Part shown: piece by piece, positions 1 to 6,526 of the stretch
How the letters are laid out: each line of letters starts with the position of its first letter
Position numbering within the stretch: the first letter of the stretch is position 1
From: Pseudomonadota bacterium
GTDB lineage: Bacteria > Desulfobacterota > Desulfobulbia > Desulfobulbales > DAOVYS01
NCBI GenBank assembly: GCA_030635485.1
Contig: DAOVYS010000028.1
Span: forward strand, 1 to 17,478
Direction: 5' to 3'
DNA length: 17,478 nucleotides
Notes under the pieces: model-generated
What the model saw: the letters and a program-made list of their open reading frames with translations, nothing else
What the model was told of the DNA's origin: nothing
Databases searched by the model: none
Made by a program: the position numbers and the translations under genes

Positions 1-15
1 ACTTCCTGCGGGGCG
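1..15 (-). repeat. Edge fragment of a dispersed repeat
   Basis: The first 15 bases (ACTTCCTGCGGGGCG) are an exact reverse-complement match to 14152-14166, which lies inside the palindromic element at 14101-14282. The similarity stops at base 16, and the rest of this copy would lie left of the window. A 15-base exact match in 17 kb is unlikely by chance but is short, so membership in the same family is an inference. Confidence 0.4.
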
Positions 16-23
16 CTTCATAG

Positions 24-91
24 CATAGGGAGGCGAGCAGGTCGATCAGCTATACAACAGGTATGCTGGGCGACCTGATTGCCTTCCTATG
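24..91. repeat. Long near-perfect stem-loop downstream of the flhB-like gene
   Basis: Bases 24-44 pair with 71-91 over 21 positions, with a single G-A mismatch and two G-T pairs. An inner stem pairs 47-50 with 65-68 and 52-55 with 61-64, with one bulged T at 51, closing on a 5-base loop AACAG. The hairpin sits 16 bases beyond the stop of the minus-strand flhB-like gene, so it could be its 3' end structure. There is no T-run on either side, which argues against a simple intrinsic terminator. The G-T positions pair as G-U only in a plus-strand transcript. Confidence 0.6.
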
Positions 92-107
92 GAGTGCTGC
101 TGAATAG

Positions 108-398
108 TTACCCGTAACTTTCGTTTGTCCGGTATATAAATGCGAGTATCTCAGCCACAACCAGATAGGTTGCGGCGGGAATTTCCTCTTTGAGGTCCAG
201 ACGGGAGAGGATTTCGATCAGGTCGGCATCCTCGTGTATCGGGATCTCATGTTCTTTTGCCAGTTCAATCAGTTTTTCTGCAAGCAGCCCTATCCCCTTG
301 CCTACAACAATAGGGGCCGGTTCTTTCTCGCGATCATATCTCAGTGCAACAGCCTTTTTTCGGGGAGGCTTCTTGCCGGAATCGGATTTTTCAGTCAT
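108..398 (-). CDS. FlhB C-terminal-domain-like protein (type III export switch fragment)
   Basis: A 96-residue cytoplasmic protein that matches only the C-terminal cytoplasmic domain of FlhB/YscU/EscU, the switch protein of flagellar and type III secretion export gates. After a lysine-rich leader it shows AVALRYD, then VVGKGIGLLAEKL, the IPIHED segment, LEIPAA-like and VAEILAFIY, all in family order. The autocleavage motif NPTH that precedes AVALRY in full-length FlhB is replaced by PRKK, so the protein resembles the fragment left after FlhB cleavage. Small stand-alone homologues (FhlB, FlhB2 or FlhX types) are known in many bacteria. I chose the internal ATG at 398 because a TTG start at 428 adds ten non-conserved residues; neither has a good ribosome site. 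No other flagellar gene is nearby. A role in export is inferred from homology. Confidence 0.75.
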   Translation of the reverse strand: MTEKSDSGKKPPRKKAVALRYDREKEPAPIVVGKGIGLLAEKLIELAKEHEIPIHEDADLIEILSRLDLKEEIPAATYLVVAEILAFIYRTNESYG

Positions 399-509
399 AA
401 TGGAAGTAAACTTTGAGAAATTACGCAAGCTGATCGATTTTCGAACTTAAAGAATATAGATTATCGTATAAGAGGATGAAATTCAAGCAGTCATATAGGC
501 GTCGTCGCT

Positions 510-536
510 TGTGCGGCGTTAATTCCTGCTTATAAT
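510..536 (+). promoter_or_regulatory. Candidate sigma70-type promoter for queC
   Basis: A perfect TATAAT lies at 531-536, with TTGTGC at 510-515 and a 15-base spacer, which is short and weak for a -35 box. Transcription would start near 543 and leave a leader of about 17 bases. AGAGGA at 545-550 is the ribosome site, 9 bases before the queC ATG. Bases 485-490 (AAGCAG) can pair with 526-531 (CTGCTT), and 503-508 with 513-518, so a stem-loop overlaps the promoter. No preQ1-type aptamer was recognised. Confidence 0.4.
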
Positions 537-559
537 GTAATTGTAGAGGAAAGTTCATA

Positions 560-1264
560 ATGGTTGAAACCGGGGAGAACAGGCAAAATGCGGTTATTCT
601 TTTCAGTGGTGGACTTGACTCCACCACTGTGCTGGCTATAGCTACGGCAAAAGGATATCAGTGCAATTGCATTAGTTTTTTGTACGGCCAGCAGCATGAT
701 GTCGAGGTGCAAAAGGCCAGGGCTTCGGCCGCACGGATGGGCGTTTACAGGCATCTTGTATTAAATATTGAACTTGATAAAATCGGAGGTTCCGCGCTGA
801 CAGGCGATATTCCATTGCCGATGGGACGTTCTTTTGATGAAATGAAGTCATCCATCCCGTCAAGCTATGTGCCTGCAAGAAATTCAATATTTTTATCTTA
901 CGCAGTGTCGTGGGCAGAGGTTATAGGTGCAAGGGATATTTTTATCGGCGTAAATGTAATGGATTACAGCGGCTATCCGGACTGCAGGCCCGAGTATCTC
1001 AGCTCATTTGAAAAGACGGCCAATTTGGGGACAAAGGCCGGCGTAGAGGGCGGCCGCAGTTTTAATATCCATGCCCCGCTCCTTTATCTCACCAAAAAAG
1101 AGATTATCCTTAAAGGAGTTTCTTTAGGAGTGGATTACGCTGAAACGCACAGTTGTTACAGCCCGGACGAGGCCGGCAGGGCATGCGGCAAATGCGACTC
1201 CTGTCTCCTCAGGCTCAAAGGCTTTTCCGAGGCCGGAGTAAATGATCCGGTAGAGTATCAGTAG
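560..1264 (+). CDS. queC: 7-cyano-7-deazaguanine synthase QueC
   Basis: QueC converts 7-carboxy-7-deazaguanine to preQ0 using ATP and ammonia, a cytoplasmic step in queuosine tRNA modification. The 234-residue length is normal. The ATP-binding PP-loop SGGLDS is at residues 16-21, the VPARN segment at 104-108, and GVNVMDYSGYPDCRPEY at 130-146. The C-terminal zinc site is intact, with Cys199, Cys209, Cys212 and Cys215 in HSC-x9-CGKCDSC. AGAGGA lies 9 bases before the ATG. It diverges from the flhB-like gene, and no other queuosine gene (queD, queE, queF) is in the window. A 109-base gap separates it from nagZ, so co-transcription is possible but not shown. The PP-loop plus four-cysteine pattern makes the call secure. 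Confidence 0.95.
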   Translation: MVETGENRQNAVILFSGGLDSTTVLAIATAKGYQCNCISFLYGQQHDVEVQKARASAARMGVYRHLVLNIELDKIGGSALTGDIPLPMGRSFDEMKSSIPSSYVPARNSIFLSYAVSWAEVIGARDIFIGVNVMDYSGYPDCRPEYLSSFEKTANLGTKAGVEGGRSFNIHAPLLYLTKKEIILKGVSLGVDYAETHSCYSPDEAGRACGKCDSCLLRLKGFSEAGVNDPVEYQ

Positions 1265-1373
1265 AATAGTTACAGTTCGGTGGTTTTAGCTATATTTTGG
1301 CATCACGTTGAATAATTGCAGTAGTTGAACGGTTAATTGGTTGTAACGGTCCGAAACAGGGCAGGAGCCTGAA

Positions 1374-2384
1374 ATGAGCGGTATGGAACTAAAAAAACAG
1401 GAACTGGGGAGTCTGTTTATGATCGGACTGCCGGGTCCTGACCTGGATGATTCCACTCAGCGGCTTATCCGGGAATATCACATCAATAATTTTATTATAT
1501 TCAAGCGCAATGTGGTCGAACCAGGCCAGCTTCGCAGTCTGTGCGATAAGCTGGTTCGTGCCTGCCTGAATGTTGGTCTTCCGGCTCCTCTGATTTCGAT
1601 TGACCAGGAGGGCGGGACAGTGGCCAGGCTGCCTGAACCGTTTTGCCAGTTCAGGGGGGCGAGAGAACTTGCCGATTCCGACAACCCGGGCAGGGAAGTA
1701 TTGAAATATGCCCGTACCTGCGCGCAGGAATTGCTGGATGTGGGGATTAACATGAATTTTGCACCTGTCCTGGACGTATGTTCGGTGGACAAGGGATATT
1801 TTATGGAACACCGTTCTTTTGGGGATGATCCTGAAAGGGTTGCCGAACTTGGCAGGCTGGTTATCGAAGAGATGGAAAGCATAGGGGTTGCCTCGTGTGG
1901 AAAACATTTTCCAGGCCTGGGCGCGGCCATTTTCGACCCTCATGAAGAATTGCCTGTTGTTGCAGAGTCCGTGGACCGGATTCGCGCAAGGGACCTCGTG
2001 CCGTTTAAGGCCGCAATATCAGCAGGCGTTGCTTCAATCATGACCTCTCATACCGTTTATTCAAATCTTGATCCAAAAGAACTTGCGACCATGTCAGGCA
2101 GGATCGTTACGGATCTTCTGAGGATTGAACTGGGTTATAACGGGCTCATTGTTACGGACGATCTTGAAATGGGAGCCATTACGCAGCAAGGCAGTATACC
2201 GCATGCGGCTCTCAAGGCCTTTTGCGCCGGAGTTGATCTTCTTTTGATCTGTCACAATCACGACGAGGTCGAAGCATCGGTGTCGGCGCTTGGTAGCGGC
2301 CTTGACAACGGCCTGATTTCTCCTGAACGTGTCTCTGATTCAATAGCCAGGCTCACAGCCGTCCGTAAACGCTTCAAGGTTTAG
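1374..2384 (+). CDS. nagZ: Glycoside hydrolase family 3 beta-N-acetylhexosaminidase (NagZ)
   Basis: A 336-residue single-domain family 3 enzyme without a signal peptide, as expected for cytoplasmic NagZ, which removes N-acetylglucosamine from muropeptide fragments during peptidoglycan recycling. The substrate motif IDQEGG is at residues 76-81 and KHFPG at 177-181. The general acid/base Asp188-His190 pair sits in the following FDPH, and the nucleophile Asp262 is in VTDDLEMGAI. NagZ usually reads KHFPGHG; here it is KHFPGLG, a small deviation at a non-catalytic place. AGGAG lies 6 bases before the chosen ATG; a second in-frame ATG 9 bases later is possible. The stop codon overlaps a dispersed repeat fragment. 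Some family 3 homologues act on other aryl glycosides or are secreted, but the dyad is specific to the NagZ group. Confidence 0.9.
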   Translation: MSGMELKKQELGSLFMIGLPGPDLDDSTQRLIREYHINNFIIFKRNVVEPGQLRSLCDKLVRACLNVGLPAPLISIDQEGGTVARLPEPFCQFRGARELADSDNPGREVLKYARTCAQELLDVGINMNFAPVLDVCSVDKGYFMEHRSFGDDPERVAELGRLVIEEMESIGVASCGKHFPGLGAAIFDPHEELPVVAESVDRIRARDLVPFKAAISAGVASIMTSHTVYSNLDPKELATMSGRIVTDLLRIELGYNGLIVTDDLEMGAITQQGSIPHAALKAFCAGVDLLLICHNHDEVEASVSALGSGLDNGLISPERVSDSIARLTAVRKRFKV

Positions 2385-2412
2385 ATTCCGGACTTTTTAC
2401 GACGCCATCAAC
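2382..2412 (+). repeat. Dispersed repeat fragment overlapping the nagZ stop codon
   Basis: This stretch matches 14254-14282 almost throughout: TAGAT, then GGACTTTTTxCGACGCCATC, then AAC, with one internal substitution and two extra bases. The first three bases are the nagZ stop TAG. Only this end of the larger palindromic element at 14101-14282 is present; the opposite arm was not found nearby, so it is probably a decayed or solo copy. Confidence 0.6.
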
Positions 2413-2506
2413 GCTCATATTCGTACATGTAGGTTCTTAAAAAAAATGAGTAAACAGAGGCTAGGTTCCTTCCGGTTTTTATGGTAATATGTGATTGAAG
2501 CCTGTC

Positions 2507-2540
2507 TCGCCCCTTGAGAATATGGGGGGTGCGATTTTTT
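2507..2540 (+). terminator. Possible intrinsic terminator after nagZ
   Basis: TCGC at 2507-2510 pairs with GCGA at 2531-2534, and CCC at 2511-2513 pairs with GGG before it, with a small GT bulge. Six T bases follow at 2535-2540. The stem is short and imperfect. The rest of the 288-base gap between nagZ and the next gene holds the repeat fragment at its left end and no convincing gene. Confidence 0.4.
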
Positions 2541-2672
2541 GGTATGCTCGCAAGGCGCCTGAAAATAGTGGAACCGTTGGCCTGTAGATTCAACATATTT
2601 GCAGGTCCGATGTGGGTCAGGGTGGTTTTGCGGGATCCTGAAACGGCGTTAAAAATTTTAGGGAGGTAATCT

Positions 2673-3212
2673 ATGGAAGTTCAGGTTGAAGCCCGGAATC
2701 TGGAAGTACGAAAGGCATGGCAGGATAAGATCTCAGATGAGAAGAAAAAGCTGATCCGACATCATGCAGGCCTTGTACATCGTCTCCGTGTTATAATCGA
2801 AGGAACTACGCACCACAAGGGAGGCGGATACGAGCTAAGTGTGGTGGCAAGTGTTCCGAACGACACCGTGGTCGTGAAACGAAAAGGGGAGGCCGTGAAA
2901 TCCCTGCTGGGTGACGCATTTGATACGTTGGGACTTCAATTAAAAGAGCTGCAGAGAAAAAGGCGTCAGTCGCTCAAGGTGCCGCAGAATGAGGCATACT
3001 TTTCAAACGGCACAGGAGTAATTAAGAGTCTGTTTCCATACGAGTCATATGGTTTTATCGCAAAACCGGATGGACAGGAGGTCTATTTCCATGAAAATTC
3101 TTTAAAGGATATCAAGATGGAGGGGCTTGCGGAAGGGGACGAGGTGAAATTCGGAGAGGCCGAGGGGGACAAGGGACCTTGCGCGGCCTGGGTAAAAATT
3201 GTTGCCAAATAA
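2673..3212 (+). CDS. HPF/RaiA-like ribosome-associated protein fused to a cold shock domain
   Basis: A 179-residue cytoplasmic protein in two parts. Residues 1-100 resemble the S30AE/hibernation-promoting-factor fold: a short N-terminal strand, a helix, a strand with LRVIIEG, then ELSVVAS with VVVKRKG and a basic helix ending KELQRKRRQ. Residues 113-178 are a cold shock OB-fold: GTGVIKSLFPYESYGFI carries the RNP1-like YGFI at 126-129, and VYFHENS at 137-143 is RNP2-like, ending AAWVKIV. The first domain would bind the small ribosomal subunit and the second single-stranded RNA; the role in ribosome protection during stress is inferred. The RNP1 region lacks the usual KGFGFI (it reads ESYGFI). 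GGGAGG lies 6 bases before the ATG. The gene appears to be a single transcription unit ended by a strong terminator. Confidence 0.8.
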   Translation: MEVQVEARNLEVRKAWQDKISDEKKKLIRHHAGLVHRLRVIIEGTTHHKGGGYELSVVASVPNDTVVVKRKGEAVKSLLGDAFDTLGLQLKELQRKRRQSLKVPQNEAYFSNGTGVIKSLFPYESYGFIAKPDGQEVYFHENSLKDIKMEGLAEGDEVKFGEAEGDKGPCAAWVKIVAK

Positions 3213-3270
3213 TTTTTAACCTTGGAGATTGATCAGACTGCTCTCGTAACATAAGGTTGTTGAAAAAATA

Positions 3271-3314
3271 TTGCAGGGCGTTGGAGGATTCCTTCAATGC
3301 CCTGCAATTTTTTT
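3271..3314 (+). terminator. Strong intrinsic terminator
   Basis: TTGCAGGGC at 3271-3279 is the reverse complement of GCCCTGCAA at 3299-3307, and the stem continues inward through GTTGGA opposite TTCAAT with G-U pairs. Seven T bases follow at 3308-3314, and an A-run precedes the stem at 3263-3268. It lies 58 bases beyond the stop of the HPF-like/cold shock gene. The flanking A-run could let it work in both directions. Confidence 0.9.
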
Positions 3315-3424
3315 AGTGCCTTAATAGTTATTTTTTTGTTTCTTATGGCAAGAAACCAAAAAAGTAAAATATTTTAAAATAGTTACATTCTGCTGTTAAG
3401 GCACTTATACCCCTCAGGGGGGTA
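3315..3424 (+). repeat. Nested inverted repeats upstream of nadA
   Basis: AGTGCCTTAA at 3315-3324 is the exact reverse complement of 3396-3405. Inside it, 3331-3344 (seven T then GTTTCTT) pairs with 3350-3363 over 14 positions with one mismatch and loop ATGGC. A third hairpin follows, TACCCC at 3408-3413 with GGGGTA at 3419-3424. It may be a leader structure of nadA or a palindromic repeat. No known NAD riboswitch was recognised. The remaining bases up to nadA show no further signal. Confidence 0.55.
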
Positions 3425-3505
3425 CTGAACAGAGTCCAGGACCTTTAAAAATTCCAGTTTATCTGGGTTTGGGGGAGCGCAGGATCATTAATAAAGAGTT
3501 AGCTT

Positions 3506-4597
3506 ATGACATTGAGACAGATTGATATAGGCCCGCAGTATCTTGAAGAAAAGGAAGAATTCCTGCTTGAGAAGATTGCGGACGTGAAAAAGAGACTTGG
3601 TGATCAGGTGATGGTGCTGTGCCATCATTATCAGCAGGAGTCGGTATTTGGTTTTGCTGATAGTACCGGGGATTCGCTTAAACTCGCAAAAGATGCGGCC
3701 AAAGATCGGGATCGGCCGTATATTGTTTTCTGCGGAGTCCATTTTATGGCTGAATCCGCAGATATCCTTACGTCGGATCGGCAGGCTGTCATGCTGCCGG
3801 ACCGGAGGGCAGGCTGTCCAATGGCTGACATGGCCGTGATTGACCATGTGGAGTGGGCGTGGCAGGAATTGGAAAAAGTGGTGTCCGGCGCAAAGATTAT
3901 TCCTGTCACGTACGTAAATTCATCGGCGCGGTTAAAGGCATTTGTGGGAGAAAGGGGAGGCGCGGTGTGCACGTCGTCCAATGCGGAGAGAGTATTGACA
4001 TGGGCGCTCTCAAGGGGTGACAAGGTTTTCTTTTTTCCGGATGAACATCTGGGGAGAAATTCCGCGATCGCACTTGGCATTCCGGAAGATGAGACAGTCT
4101 TGTGGAAACGGGGGCACCATATGGGCGGCAACAGGCCGGAAACTCTTGCCGGATCCAAGGTCATTCTGTGGGATGGTTATTGCACGGTCCATATGCAGTT
4201 TACAGCGGATCATATCCGGATGTGGCGGGAAAAAGATTCTGATATAAGGATCGTCGTGCATCCGGAATGTCGCTATGAGGTAGTAGGGCAGGCGGACAAA
4301 TACGGTTCAACCGAGACCATTATCAAGACGATTTCCGAGTCCGAACCCGGCTCAAAATGGGCTGTGGGCACGGAGATCAATCTGGTTAACCGGTTGAGCC
4401 GGCAGTTTCCAGACAGGGAGGTCCATTCCCTCTCCCCATTCCCTTGCCTCTGTTCAACCATGTATCGGATCAAACCGGCCTACCTTCTCTGGGTACTGGA
4501 AAATCTGGCAGTAGGACGCGAGGTGAACCGGATAACGGTGGATCCCAAGACAGCTGAAAAGGCAAAGCTTGCGCTTGACAGGATGCTGGCGATTTGA
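3506..4597 (+). CDS. nadA: Quinolinate synthase NadA
   Basis: NadA condenses iminoaspartate with dihydroxyacetone phosphate to quinolinate, in the cytoplasm, as the second step of de novo NAD synthesis; it needs an oxygen-sensitive 4Fe-4S cluster. At 363 residues this is the longer form of the family. Three repeated folds are visible: CHHYQ at 39-43 with FADSTGDSL at 50-58, then AGCPMADM at 102-109, CTSSNA at 155-160, PDEHLGRN at 178-185, GYCTVH at 224-229, HPEC at 252-255, and GTEINLVNRL at 288-297. The likely cluster ligands are Cys104, Cys226 and one of Cys314/Cys316 near the end. AAAGAG at 3493-3498 is a modest ribosome site. No nadB (aspartate oxidase) or nadC is in the window. The cysteine desulfurase that follows 55 bases later probably serves this enzyme. 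Confidence 0.95.
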   Translation: MTLRQIDIGPQYLEEKEEFLLEKIADVKKRLGDQVMVLCHHYQQESVFGFADSTGDSLKLAKDAAKDRDRPYIVFCGVHFMAESADILTSDRQAVMLPDRRAGCPMADMAVIDHVEWAWQELEKVVSGAKIIPVTYVNSSARLKAFVGERGGAVCTSSNAERVLTWALSRGDKVFFFPDEHLGRNSAIALGIPEDETVLWKRGHHMGGNRPETLAGSKVILWDGYCTVHMQFTADHIRMWREKDSDIRIVVHPECRYEVVGQADKYGSTETIIKTISESEPGSKWAVGTEINLVNRLSRQFPDREVHSLSPFPCLCSTMYRIKPAYLLWVLENLAVGREVNRITVDPKTAEKAKLALDRMLAI

Positions 4598-4652
4598 TTT
4601 TACATTGCCGAATATTTACGTTAGGTCATGCCGGATTGAGGAGTGATCGATT

Positions 4653-5804
4653 ATGAAAAAGATATATTTTGACAACAATGCGACGACACCAGTGGATCCT
4701 GCTGTCCGGGAGGCAATGCTGCCCTATCTTGGAGATTTTTTTGGGAATCCCTCAAGCGGTCATGAATACGGGGAGGCGGCAAAGGAGGGCCTTGAGGCTG
4801 CCAGGGAGCAGGTGGCAGCGCTCATCAGCTGCGAAGTTGACAGGGTAATTTTTACGAGTTGCGGCACGGAAGCAAATAATCTTGCGATATTAAGCGGTGT
4901 GTCCGCTTATCCTGACAGAAAGCACATTATCTCTTCACCGGCTGAACATCCCTCTGTCCTGGAAGTTCTTAAATTCCTGCAACAAAATTTTGGATATGAG
5001 ATAGAATATCTGCCAATAGGCGCCGGCGGGGGGATAGATCTTGAGGTCTTGTCCTCCTTGATCAGGAATGAGACTGTGCTGGTCTCACTCATGGGTGCAA
5101 ATAACGAGACAGGCGTATTGTGGCCTATTGCGGAAATAGGTGAGATCTGCAGAGATAAAGGTGTGTTGTTTCATAGTGATGTCGTGCAGATGGCGGGTAA
5201 GGAGAAGCTGAATGTTGGTGAGCTGCCTGTTGATTACATGTCTCTGTCCGCTCACAAACTTTATGGTCCGAAAGGCGTCGGCGCCCTGTACGTTCGCAGT
5301 GGCGTGTCTGTAAGATCCCATATCATGGGAGGCGGTCAGGAAGGAGGCAGCCGTGCGGGAACCGAAAACGTGCCTGGAATTGTCGGGTTTGGAAAGGCGT
5401 GCGAAATCGCGCTACATGGACTTGCCGGATATGCCGGGCAAATGAAATCTTTGGTGGACAGGCTTTCTCACACCATTCTTGAAAATATCCCGGATGTGTT
5501 AATAAACGGGCAAGATGAACCAAGGCTTGCCAACACCCTGAATGTGAGTTTTGAATATGCCTCGTCCGCTGCCATGATCCAGGATCTGGAATTGCGGGGA
5601 ATCGCGGTTTCAGCATTGTCGGCCTGTCACAGCGGCGACCAGAATCCGTCGCAGGTTCTGGTCGCCATGGGTGTCCCGGAATCTTATCTCCACGGCACTC
5701 TGCGAATAAGCCTCGGCAGATATAACACGCCTGAAGATGTGGATGCCTTTCTCGATATCCTGCCCAATGTGGTAAAAAAGTCACGCGCCGGCTTTGCCGT
5801 ATGA
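4653..5804 (+). CDS. Cysteine desulfurase, IscS/NifS family (probable NadS)
   Basis: A 383-residue PLP enzyme that removes sulfur from L-cysteine for iron-sulfur cluster assembly. It has YFDNNATTPVDP at 5-16, GNPSS at 31-35, the PLP-stacking His99 in AEHPS, NNETG at 150-154, Asp175 in HSDVVQ, the PLP lysine Lys202 in SAHKLYGPKG, and the persulfide-forming Cys325 in SACHSG (most relatives read SACSSG). RAGTENV is at 234-240. GAGGAG lies 9 bases before the ATG. The gene directly follows nadA with no terminator between; nifS-like genes beside nad genes are known to mature NadA clusters, so a NadS role is a context inference. No iscU or other scaffold gene is adjacent, so a general housekeeping role remains possible. 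The transcript ends at the hairpin at 5813-5878. Confidence 0.92.
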   Translation: MKKIYFDNNATTPVDPAVREAMLPYLGDFFGNPSSGHEYGEAAKEGLEAAREQVAALISCEVDRVIFTSCGTEANNLAILSGVSAYPDRKHIISSPAEHPSVLEVLKFLQQNFGYEIEYLPIGAGGGIDLEVLSSLIRNETVLVSLMGANNETGVLWPIAEIGEICRDKGVLFHSDVVQMAGKEKLNVGELPVDYMSLSAHKLYGPKGVGALYVRSGVSVRSHIMGGGQEGGSRAGTENVPGIVGFGKACEIALHGLAGYAGQMKSLVDRLSHTILENIPDVLINGQDEPRLANTLNVSFEYASSAAMIQDLELRGIAVSALSACHSGDQNPSQVLVAMGVPESYLHGTLRISLGRYNTPEDVDAFLDILPNVVKKSRAGFAV

Positions 5805-5811
5805 CTGCTGA

Positions 5812-5846
5812 TAGGTGGAAGGTTGAAGGTAGAAGGTGTAAGGTTG
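5812..5846 (+). repeat. Five-unit heptanucleotide tandem repeat
   Basis: Five back-to-back 7-base units of the form AAGGTNN occur, with the first A of the series replaced by T: TAGGTGG, AAGGTTG, AAGGTAG, AAGGTGT, AAGGTTG. They begin 7 bases after the cysteine desulfurase stop. Copy number may vary between strains through slippage. The array forms the left arm of the terminator hairpin described next. Confidence 0.8.
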
Positions 5847-5878
5847 TCACTAAAAGCCTTCAACCTATCCACCTTTTT
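5813..5878 (+). terminator. Terminator for the nadA block, overlapping the convergent gene
   Basis: Bases 5813-5829 (AGGTGGAAGGTTGAAGG) pair with 5857-5874 with only a two-base bulge, and five T bases at 5874-5878 follow in the plus direction. The loop is long (27 bases). The right arm lies inside the convergent phosphatase gene and encodes its last residues KRWIG and stop. No T-run follows in the minus direction, so it should act mainly on the plus transcript. Confidence 0.65.
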
Positions 5879-6516
5879 ACGCTCACGAATTTCATGTCAG
5901 GCAATATGAGGCACGTGAGACGGTTTCCGTACACCGCGCCGGTGTCAATGCCTATCTTGTTTTTATCTATTTTTGGCGTTTCAAAGGGTGTATGCCCGTA
6001 AATTATCCGTTTGCCGAAGTCGTATTTCGAGTTAATAAAGTGTTCTCTTGCCCAGAAGAGCCACTCTGTTGACTGCTGTGTGATGTGAACCCCCGGTTTA
6101 AGACCTGCATGCACGTAAATGTACTTGTCATCCTCCCAGTAGTTTGAAAGATCATTGAAGAAGAAAATATGCTCACGTGGGATCAAGGAAAATGGATCGT
6201 CCGTGGACTGCGGATTGACCCCATAACTTCTTAATGTCTCTTCCCCGCCTATTGTGAAAAACAAATCCTTGTCTTTTCCTGCAAGATAGCGCAAAAACAC
6301 CTGGTCGTGGTTACCCATGAGAGGGACAAGGTGTTTAAACCGCCTGCGTAGCTTGATTATTTCTTCGACCACCGGATTTGAGTCCGGGCCTCGGTCAATG
6401 TAGTCGCCAAGAAATATTATAAAATCATTCTCCGGATCCGGGTTGATTTTTTCAAGCAGTTCCACCAATGTCTGGTGACAGCCGTGTATATCTCCTATTA
6501 CGTACGTTTTACGCAT
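5860..6516 (-). CDS. PPP-family metallophosphatase (Ser/Thr phosphatase or ApaH-like)
   Basis: A 218-residue cytoplasmic calcineurin-like phosphoesterase with two metal ions. The full motif series is present: GDIHG at 8-12, GDYIDRG at 37-43, GNHD at 68-71, HAG at 136-138, GHTP at 174-177 and DTGA at 191-194. The arrangement fits bacterial PrpA-type protein phosphatases and symmetrical ApaH-like hydrolases; the sequence alone does not decide between phosphoprotein and dinucleoside polyphosphate substrates. It starts 10 bases after the stop of the TPR lipoprotein gene on the same strand, so the two are probably co-transcribed. The ribosome site is poor, which suggests translational coupling to the upstream gene. 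Being opposite an operon with a tyrosine kinase, it might act in envelope signalling, but this is speculative. Its last codons form an arm of a terminator. Confidence 0.85.
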   Translation of the reverse strand: MRKTYVIGDIHGCHQTLVELLEKINPDPENDFIIFLGDYIDRGPDSNPVVEEIIKLRRRFKHLVPLMGNHDQVFLRYLAGKDKDLFFTIGGEETLRSYGVNPQSTDDPFSLIPREHIFFFNDLSNYWEDDKYIYVHAGLKPGVHITQQSTEWLFWAREHFINSKYDFGKRIIYGHTPFETPKIDKNKIGIDTGAVYGNRLTCLILPDMKFVSVKRWIG

Positions 6517-6526
6517 AGTTAGGTTA

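Noticed and set aside
24..91. Integron attC site
   Set aside because: The hairpin lacks the terminal RYYYAAC/GTTRRRY core sites, and no integrase or cassette is nearby.
485..531. preQ1 riboswitch upstream of queC
   Set aside because: Only a generic stem-loop is present; the A-rich tail and C-rich loop of known preQ1 aptamers are missing, and the stem overlaps the -10 box.
1310..1350. Another copy of the 11274-11429 repeat terminus
   Set aside because: GTTGAACGGTTAA resembles GGTGAACGGTTAC with two differences, but no partner arm was found, so chance is likely.
1389..1943. Minus-strand frame of 184 codons
   Set aside because: It is antisense to nagZ, with no family similarity seen and no ribosome site.
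2408..2596. Minus-strand frame of 62 codons in the nagZ-HPF gap
   Set aside because: It overlaps the repeat fragment and a candidate terminator, with no domain or start signal.
5323..5850. Minus-strand frame of 175 codons
   Set aside because: It is antisense to the cysteine desulfurase, with an unnatural composition rich in His, Arg and Pro.
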